Assembly (NCBI GenBank): GCA_002715745.1
Contig: PBAE01000010.1
Coordinates: 15,792 to 30,751 of the forward strand
Source: Woeseiaceae bacterium
GTDB taxonomy: Bacteria; Pseudomonadota; Gammaproteobacteria; Steroidobacterales; Woeseiaceae
Direction: 5' to 3'
Length of the DNA stretch: 14,960 nt
Shown here: positions 11,307 to 14,960 of the stretch, one piece after another
Layout: the number at the start of each line of letters is the position of its first letter
How positions within the stretch are numbered: position 1 is the first letter of the stretch
Made by a program: the position numbers and the translations under genes
The notes under the pieces: model-generated
What the model saw: the letters and a program-made list of their open reading frames with translations, nothing else
What the model was told of the DNA's origin: nothing
Database searches by the model: none

Positions 11307-12224
11307 ATGGAAAAATCAAATCTTATATGGCTAAATGGTGAATTTGTTAATTGGGAGGATGCAAACGTAAGTGTAATGTCCCACACTCTACATTATGGAA
11401 CTGGAGTTTTTGAAGGTATAAGAGCAAGAGATTCAAAAATTGGTACAACAATTTTTAGATTGCCAGATCATGTTAATAGATTGTTTGATTCGGCTGAAGC
11501 ATATAATTTAAAAATACCATATGACAAAGAAATTATCAGAAGTGCAATAAAGGATTCAGTTCATTTGAATAATTTATCTTCAGCATACATAAGACCTTTG
11601 GTGTTTTTTGGAGAGGGAGAGATGGGACTATTGCCAAAAAGTGTTCCAGTTTATGTTTCTGTCGCAGCTTGGAATTGGGGAGCATATTTAGGAGATGATG
11701 CAGGAAACCAAGGTGTAAGGGTATGCATATCTAAATGGAAAAGAATTAGTCCACAAAGTTTTAAACCAACAGCTAAAGGGGTAGGAGGTTATATGAATTC
11801 TACACTAGCTAAAGTTGATGCAGTTGAAAAGGGCTATGATGATGCAATAATGCTTGGCGACAACGATGTAGTTGCTGAGGGGAGTGGACAAAATTTATTT
11901 TTAATAAAAAATGAAAAAGTTTATACACCGCCTATTGAAACGGGAGCTCTAGGAGGTATTACAAGAAAAACTGTAATAGAAATTGCAAGTAATCTTGGTT
12001 TAGAAACTGAGGAAACAAATATAAACGAAGAACAATTAAAAGATGCAGATGAATTATTTTTTACAGGCACCGCTACTGAAGTTGTTGGAGTTGTTTCAAT
12101 AGATAGTCAAGATATTGCAAATGGTAAACCTGGAGAAATTACAGGTAATATTAGACAAAAATATTTAGAGATTGTTAATGGAGAGAATGAAGACTTTTTA
12201 CATTATCTTACTTTAGTTAAATGA
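11307..12224 (+). CDS. ilvE: Branched-chain amino acid aminotransferase
   Basis: This 305-residue class IV PLP aminotransferase interconverts Leu, Ile and Val with their 2-oxo acids using glutamate. Signatures are IWLNGEFVNWEDA at the N-terminus, HTLHYGTGVFEGIRA (26-40), RLPDHVNRLF (51-60), Arg96 in YIRPL, the PLP lysine Lys157 in TAKGVGGYMN, Glu191 in AEGSGQNLF, GALGGITR (213-220) and FFTGTATEVVGV (251-262). Length matches the family (about 305). The start is ATG 11307 rather than the in-frame TTG 12 bases upstream, because homologues begin just before IW.(D/N)GE. Its stop overlaps the next gene as ATGA (12221-12224). It begins a plus-strand run leading to gltX. Confidence 0.95.
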   Translation: MEKSNLIWLNGEFVNWEDANVSVMSHTLHYGTGVFEGIRARDSKIGTTIFRLPDHVNRLFDSAEAYNLKIPYDKEIIRSAIKDSVHLNNLSSAYIRPLVFFGEGEMGLLPKSVPVYVSVAAWNWGAYLGDDAGNQGVRVCISKWKRISPQSFKPTAKGVGGYMNSTLAKVDAVEKGYDDAIMLGDNDVVAEGSGQNLFLIKNEKVYTPPIETGALGGITRKTVIEIASNLGLETEETNINEEQLKDADELFFTGTATEVVGVVSIDSQDIANGKPGEITGNIRQKYLEIVNGENEDFLHYLTLVK

Positions 12225-12655
12225 GTCAACAGCCAAATATACAAATTGAATCAAAAAAGAATTTAGAAAATTCTGATCTTCCAGTTCCAAGAAGTCAAGG
12301 AAAAGATTATCCACGCAAGCCATTGAAGTCTCCAAATGAAGAAGTATTTTCAATTCCTAGCCCAGATAGCGGTTATGCTTTAAAACTTATAAAACCATTT
12401 ACTGCTATGTGGAAAAATAATCATAAACATAAGTTGATAACAAAAGTTGTAACTAATTTAGTAATCTTTCAGGCTTCCAAGGTTGGCAGAGCTCCTACAA
12501 AAAGTGATGTAATAAAAGTAATAGAAATTTTAAAAATTACAGATTCTGATATTGGAGTTTTAGATACAGAAACTTTAAAAAAATGTAGTTCAGAAAGCAT
12601 CCAGGGATTACATCTCTCCAAATTATTTGATGCTAATCAAGAAGAAAAAAATTAA
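12221..12655 (+). CDS. Conserved-looking hypothetical protein between ilvE and the FAH gene
   Basis: This 144-residue protein has no signal peptide or membrane segment and is probably cytoplasmic. The first 60 residues are polar and Pro/Lys-rich and look disordered (DLPVPRSQGKDYPRKP). Next comes EVFSIPSPDSGYALKLIKPF, which reads like a conserved motif. Then comes a helical region (about 70-135) with KVGRAPTKSDVIKVIEILKI and a Lys/Glu-rich end. I do not recognise a family. The ATG overlaps the ilvE stop (ATGA), so it should be translated with ilvE. The downstream FAH gene follows after 18 bases. Composition matches its neighbours, giving no sign of transfer. The overlap and codon composition make a real gene likely. 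Confidence 0.78.
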   Translation: MSQQPNIQIESKKNLENSDLPVPRSQGKDYPRKPLKSPNEEVFSIPSPDSGYALKLIKPFTAMWKNNHKHKLITKVVTNLVIFQASKVGRAPTKSDVIKVIEILKITDSDIGVLDTETLKKCSSESIQGLHLSKLFDANQEEKN

Positions 12656-12659
12656 CAGT

Positions 12660-12665
12660 TATACA
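12660..12665 (+). promoter_or_regulatory. Candidate internal -10 box before the FAH gene
   Basis: TATACA lies 8 bases before the ATG at 12674 in an 18-base gap without any Shine-Dalgarno. It would allow an extra leaderless transcript for the FAH gene and gltX. No good -35 is seen. Confidence 0.3.
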
Positions 12666-12673
12666 CTTGTGTA

Positions 12674-13450
12674 ATGAAGATTGTAAGAGCTAAATTTGAG
12701 GGCGAAATATTTTACGGTGAATTACTTGATGGTGAAGTTTTAAGATATGAAGGTTCACCTTTAGTCATCTGGGAACCAACTGAAGAGAAGTATTCTCTTG
12801 AAGAGATACAACTTCTTGCTCCAGTTCTACCAAGTAAGGTAACCGCAGTAGCTAAAAACTATGAAAAACATGCTGTTGAGCTTGGAGTCCAGGACTACAC
12901 AGCCCCAGATAATCCAGTATTTTTCAATAAACCTTCAACTTCAGTAATTGGTACTGGTGAAAATATAATTTATCCAAAGATTGCCCAACATGTTGACCAT
13001 GAAGCAGAATTAGCAGTTGTTATTGGGAAGCTCAGTAAAAATCTAAATCATGAAAACTGGATGGAGCATGTACTTGGTTATACAATAGCTAACGATTTGT
13101 CTGAAAGAGTGCTTCAGGGTCAAGATGGGACTTTTAATGGTAACTTTACACGAGCAAAAAGTTTTGATACTTTTTGTCCGTTAGGCCCAGTTATTCAAAC
13201 AAATTTTGAAAAAAACCCAGAATTGGCGATCAAGTGTTTTGTTAATAATGAACTGAAACAAGATGGAAATACCAGAGATATGATTTTTAGTATTAGAGAT
13301 ATTTTATGTTTTGTTTCCTCAATCATGACACTACTGCCTGGTGATGTTATTCTTACAGGCACTCCAGAAGGTGTATCTAAAGTTGGACCTGGCGATGAAA
13401 TTAAAATTGAAATTGAGACAATAGGAACTTTAATCAATACTATTAAGTAG
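12674..13450 (+). CDS. Fumarylacetoacetate hydrolase (FAH) family protein
   Basis: This 258-residue protein has a short N-terminal domain (about 1-50) and a full FAH catalytic domain (about 52-258). The divalent-metal ligands are visible: Glu110 and Glu112 in DHEAELAVVIG and Asp141 in ANDLSER. Lys162 in RAKSFDTFCPLGP and the GTPEGV loop near the C-terminus are also typical. Family members include fumarylpyruvate and acylpyruvate hydrolases, oxaloacetate decarboxylases and 2-hydroxyhepta-2,4-diene-1,7-dioate isomerases, and the substrate cannot be settled here. An FAH gene directly before gltX is a conserved actinobacterial arrangement (Rv2993c before gltX in Mycobacterium tuberculosis). No aromatic degradation genes are nearby, so a housekeeping role such as keto-acid clean-up is plausible but unproven. 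Its stop abuts the gltX ATG with no gap. Confidence 0.92.
   Translation: MKIVRAKFEGEIFYGELLDGEVLRYEGSPLVIWEPTEEKYSLEEIQLLAPVLPSKVTAVAKNYEKHAVELGVQDYTAPDNPVFFNKPSTSVIGTGENIIYPKIAQHVDHEAELAVVIGKLSKNLNHENWMEHVLGYTIANDLSERVLQGQDGTFNGNFTRAKSFDTFCPLGPVIQTNFEKNPELAIKCFVNNELKQDGNTRDMIFSIRDILCFVSSIMTLLPGDVILTGTPEGVSKVGPGDEIKIEIETIGTLINTIK
13438..13443 (+). promoter_or_regulatory. Candidate -10 box for gltX inside the FAH 3' end
   Basis: TACTAT ends 7 bases before the gltX ATG at 13451. The purine run AAGTAG touches the ATG directly and so cannot serve as a ribosome binding site. This fits a leaderless gltX start, in addition to read-through from upstream. The hexamer could be coincidence, since it lies in coding sequence. 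Confidence 0.35.
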
Positions 13451-14761
13451 ATGAAATTAAGAATTGCACCATCACCGACAGGACAGTTACATATTGGAAA
13501 TGCAAGAACAGCTCTATTTAATTGGTTATACGCAAAAGCAAATAATGGTACTTTTCTTGTACGAATTGATGACACAGACACAGAGAGAAGTACTAGCGAA
13601 TATCAAAAAGATATAACTGACAATTTAAAATGGCTTGGTTTGCATTGGGATGAAGGAATTGAAGTAGGTGATTCTAATGATACTTATAAACAATCATCAA
13701 GATTTGACCGATATCGGGAAGTTGCAGAAAATCTTTTAAGTAAAAATTTAGCTTATGAAGATGATGGTGCAATAAGGTTTAAAGTACCCAATGATGGCTC
13801 AATAGAATTCAATGATTACATTAGAGGCGAAATGTCATTTAATCTTTCAGATGTTGAAGATTTTGTTATTTTACGTTCTGACAAATCTCCAACATATCAT
13901 CTAGCATCAACTGTTGATGATGTAGATTATGGAATAACAATAATTGCTAGGGGTGAAGACATACTTTCTTCAACTCCTAAACACATTATGCTAATGAAAT
14001 CAATTGATGCTGCATTACCTGATTTTTGTCACCTTCCTTTATTGTTTGGTCCTGATGGAAAAAAACTAAGTAAAAGGCACGGTGACACCTCAGTAGAAGC
14101 TTTTAGAAACAAAGGTATTTTAAGTGATGCCATGTTTAATTATCTATGTTTACTTGGATGGTCTCCAGGTAATGATGTTGAACAATTTGATATTAATACC
14201 GCAATAAGCAAGTTTGACCTAAAAAATGTCTTACCAAATTCCGCAATCTTCGATGAGAAAAAGTTATTATGGCTAAATGGTCTTTATATCCGCTCCACTA
14301 ATATTGAAGATTTCCAAGTTACTGCATTGTCCCAAATTGAAAAGGATATACAGAGAGAATTATTCGATGAGGAAAAAAGCAGATTGTCAAAAATATTTCC
14401 ATCAGTTCAGGAAAGAATTGAAACTTTAGCGGATCTGACTAAGCAAGTAATGTTTTTGATAGATGAGCCTTTCATTATTGATGAATTAGATTGGCAAGAT
14501 GTTAACAATGAAGAAGCACAAAATTATCTTTTTTTATTAAGGGAAGAGTTTATTAAACTGGATGATTTTTCTTTAGAAATAATAGAAATGACTATGAGAA
14601 AATTACTAGAAGAAATTAATGTAAAAACAAAGGTTGGATTTCAAGCAACACGGGTATCAATTACTGGAACAAAAATTAGCCCACCACTCTTTGAATCAAT
14701 ATTTGCTTTAGGTAGAGATACAGTAATTGCCCGATTAGCTGAAAGTATCGAAAAATTATAA
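13451..14761 (+). CDS. gltX: Glutamyl-tRNA synthetase, compact form
   Basis: This class I synthetase joins glutamate to tRNA-Glu. With GatCAB encoded nearby and no glnS in the window, it is probably non-discriminating and also makes Glu-tRNA(Gln). The Rossmann domain shows APSPTGQLHIGNARTALFNW (HIGH at 14-17) and LVRIDDTDTERS. RGEDILSSTPKH (168-178) and HLPLLFGPDGKKLSKRHGD (KMSKS-type loop, about 205-208) follow. The helical anticodon-binding domain fills 260-436 and ends with FQATRVSITGTKISPPLFES. At 436 residues it is shorter than most (about 470-490). The missing part is the segment between LAY (100-102) and IRFKVP (108-113), where homologues carry about 40 residues including zinc-binding cysteines. 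The reading frame is intact through this point, so it is a clean deletion rather than a frameshift. Two tRNA genes follow 39 bases downstream. Confidence 0.95.
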   Translation: MKLRIAPSPTGQLHIGNARTALFNWLYAKANNGTFLVRIDDTDTERSTSEYQKDITDNLKWLGLHWDEGIEVGDSNDTYKQSSRFDRYREVAENLLSKNLAYEDDGAIRFKVPNDGSIEFNDYIRGEMSFNLSDVEDFVILRSDKSPTYHLASTVDDVDYGITIIARGEDILSSTPKHIMLMKSIDAALPDFCHLPLLFGPDGKKLSKRHGDTSVEAFRNKGILSDAMFNYLCLLGWSPGNDVEQFDINTAISKFDLKNVLPNSAIFDEKKLLWLNGLYIRSTNIEDFQVTALSQIEKDIQRELFDEEKSRLSKIFPSVQERIETLADLTKQVMFLIDEPFIIDELDWQDVNNEEAQNYLFLLREEFIKLDDFSLEIIEMTMRKLLEEINVKTKVGFQATRVSITGTKISPPLFESIFALGRDTVIARLAESIEKL

Positions 14762-14800
14762 CAACTAATAATTAAAATACTTTATTCTTAATATTTATAT

Positions 14801-14873
14801 GGCCCCGTCGTCCAGAGGCCTAGGACGCTGGGTTTTCAACCCAGAAACGCCGGTTCGAATCCGGTCGGGGCTG
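14801..14873 (+). tRNA. tRNA-Glu, anticodon UUC
   Basis: A full cloverleaf can be drawn. The acceptor stem is GGCCCCG (14801-14807) with CGGGGCT (14866-14872). The D stem is GTCC/GGAC, the anticodon stem is CTGGG/CCCAG around loop TTTTCAA (14833-14839), and the T arm has loop TTCGAAT (14854-14860). The anticodon at 14835-14837 is TTC, reading GAA and GAG. The discriminator is G at 14873 and CCA is not encoded (CA follows). The first acceptor pair is a G1-U72 wobble. U34 makes it an expected MnmA substrate. The 39 bases between gltX and this gene are A+T-rich (for example TATTTA at 14792-14797) and may hold a promoter, or the tRNA may be co-transcribed with gltX. Confidence 0.96.
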
Positions 14874-14880
14874 CAATCAT

Positions 14881-14952
14881 TCGGGGATGGTGTAATTGGC
14901 AACACAATGGGTTCTGGTCCCATCGTTGAGGGTTCAAGTCCTTCTCCCCGAG
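14881..14952 (+). tRNA. tRNA-Gln, anticodon CUG
   Basis: A full cloverleaf can be drawn. The acceptor stem is TCGGGGA (14881-14887) with TCCCCGA (14945-14951), the anticodon stem is ATGGG/CCCAT around loop TTCTGGT (14912-14918), and the T loop is TTCAAGT. The anticodon at 14914-14916 is CTG, reading CAG only. The discriminator is G at 14952 and CCA is not encoded. The first pair is U1-A72, the feature that bacterial GatCAB uses to recognise tRNA-Gln. Because C34 cannot read CAA, which is common in the genes here, a second tRNA-Gln(UUG) must exist elsewhere in the genome. It sits 7 bases after tRNA-Glu, so the two are probably one transcript. Confidence 0.96.
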
Positions 14953-14960
14953 CAGAGGCC

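Noticed and set aside
11245..11319. A longer pgpA reading frame starting at ATG 11319.
   Set aside because: It would overlap the ilvE start, adds 25 residues unlike the family, and the GTG at 11244 has a well-placed -10 box and begins right before the conserved region.
14953..14960. The last 8 bases, CAGAGGCC, repeat 14813-14820 in the tRNA-Glu D-arm, suggesting a repeated tRNA or an attachment site.
   Set aside because: Eight bases is too short and the window ends there. No integrase or other mobile gene is present. It could also be an assembly-edge effect.

Overview
The window is about one-third G+C by eye, gene-dense, and shows short gaps and overlapping genes, as in a streamlined free-living bacterium. 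The gene order is the classic actinobacterial housekeeping block: cysteine desulfurase, mnmA, ligA, gatC, gatA, gatB, ilvE, an FAH-family protein, gltX, then tRNA-Glu and tRNA-Gln. The same blocks occur in this order in Mycobacterium, with other genes in between. Low G+C combined with actinobacterial synteny suggests a marine low-GC actinobacterium of the 'Candidatus Actinomarina' / Acidimicrobiia type. That assignment is an inference from synteny and protein style, not from a search.

Layout. (1) 1-1009, minus strand: an SRPBCC-family protein overlapping a secreted, possibly lipoprotein, gene that runs off the left edge. (2) 1054-5334, plus strand: cysteine desulfurase, mnmA and ligA, with overlapping start and stop codons. 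(3) 5324-5728, minus strand: a single-pass membrane-anchored protein of unknown function that overlaps the ligA 3' end. (4) 5767-10802, plus strand: dapD, dapE, gatC, gatA and gatB, nearly gapless. (5) 10783-11244, minus strand: pgpA, overlapping the gatB 3' end and divergent from ilvE. (6) 11307-14761, plus strand: ilvE, a hypothetical gene, an FAH-family gene and gltX. (7) 14801-14952: tRNA-Glu(UUC) and tRNA-Gln(CUG). There is no gene-free stretch over 100 bases.

How the genes work together. Most of the window serves Glu/Gln decoding. The cysteine desulfurase can feed sulfur to MnmA, which thiolates U34 of tRNA-Glu(UUC), tRNA-Gln(UUG) and tRNA-Lys. GltX, presumably non-discriminating, charges tRNA-Glu and mischarges tRNA-Gln, and GatCAB amidates Glu-tRNA(Gln). 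The substrate tRNAs lie just downstream of gltX. LigA serves DNA replication and repair, DapD/DapE serve lysine and peptidoglycan diaminopimelate synthesis, IlvE serves branched-chain amino acids, and PgpA serves phosphatidylglycerol synthesis.

No mobile element, CRISPR array, phage or defence system is visible. The points most worth a second look are a compact GluRS missing the usual Cys-containing zinc-binding segment, a LigA with a charged insertion and an altered zinc finger, an apparent leaderless-transcript pattern at the first gene of most transcription units, and four small proteins without a clear assigned role.
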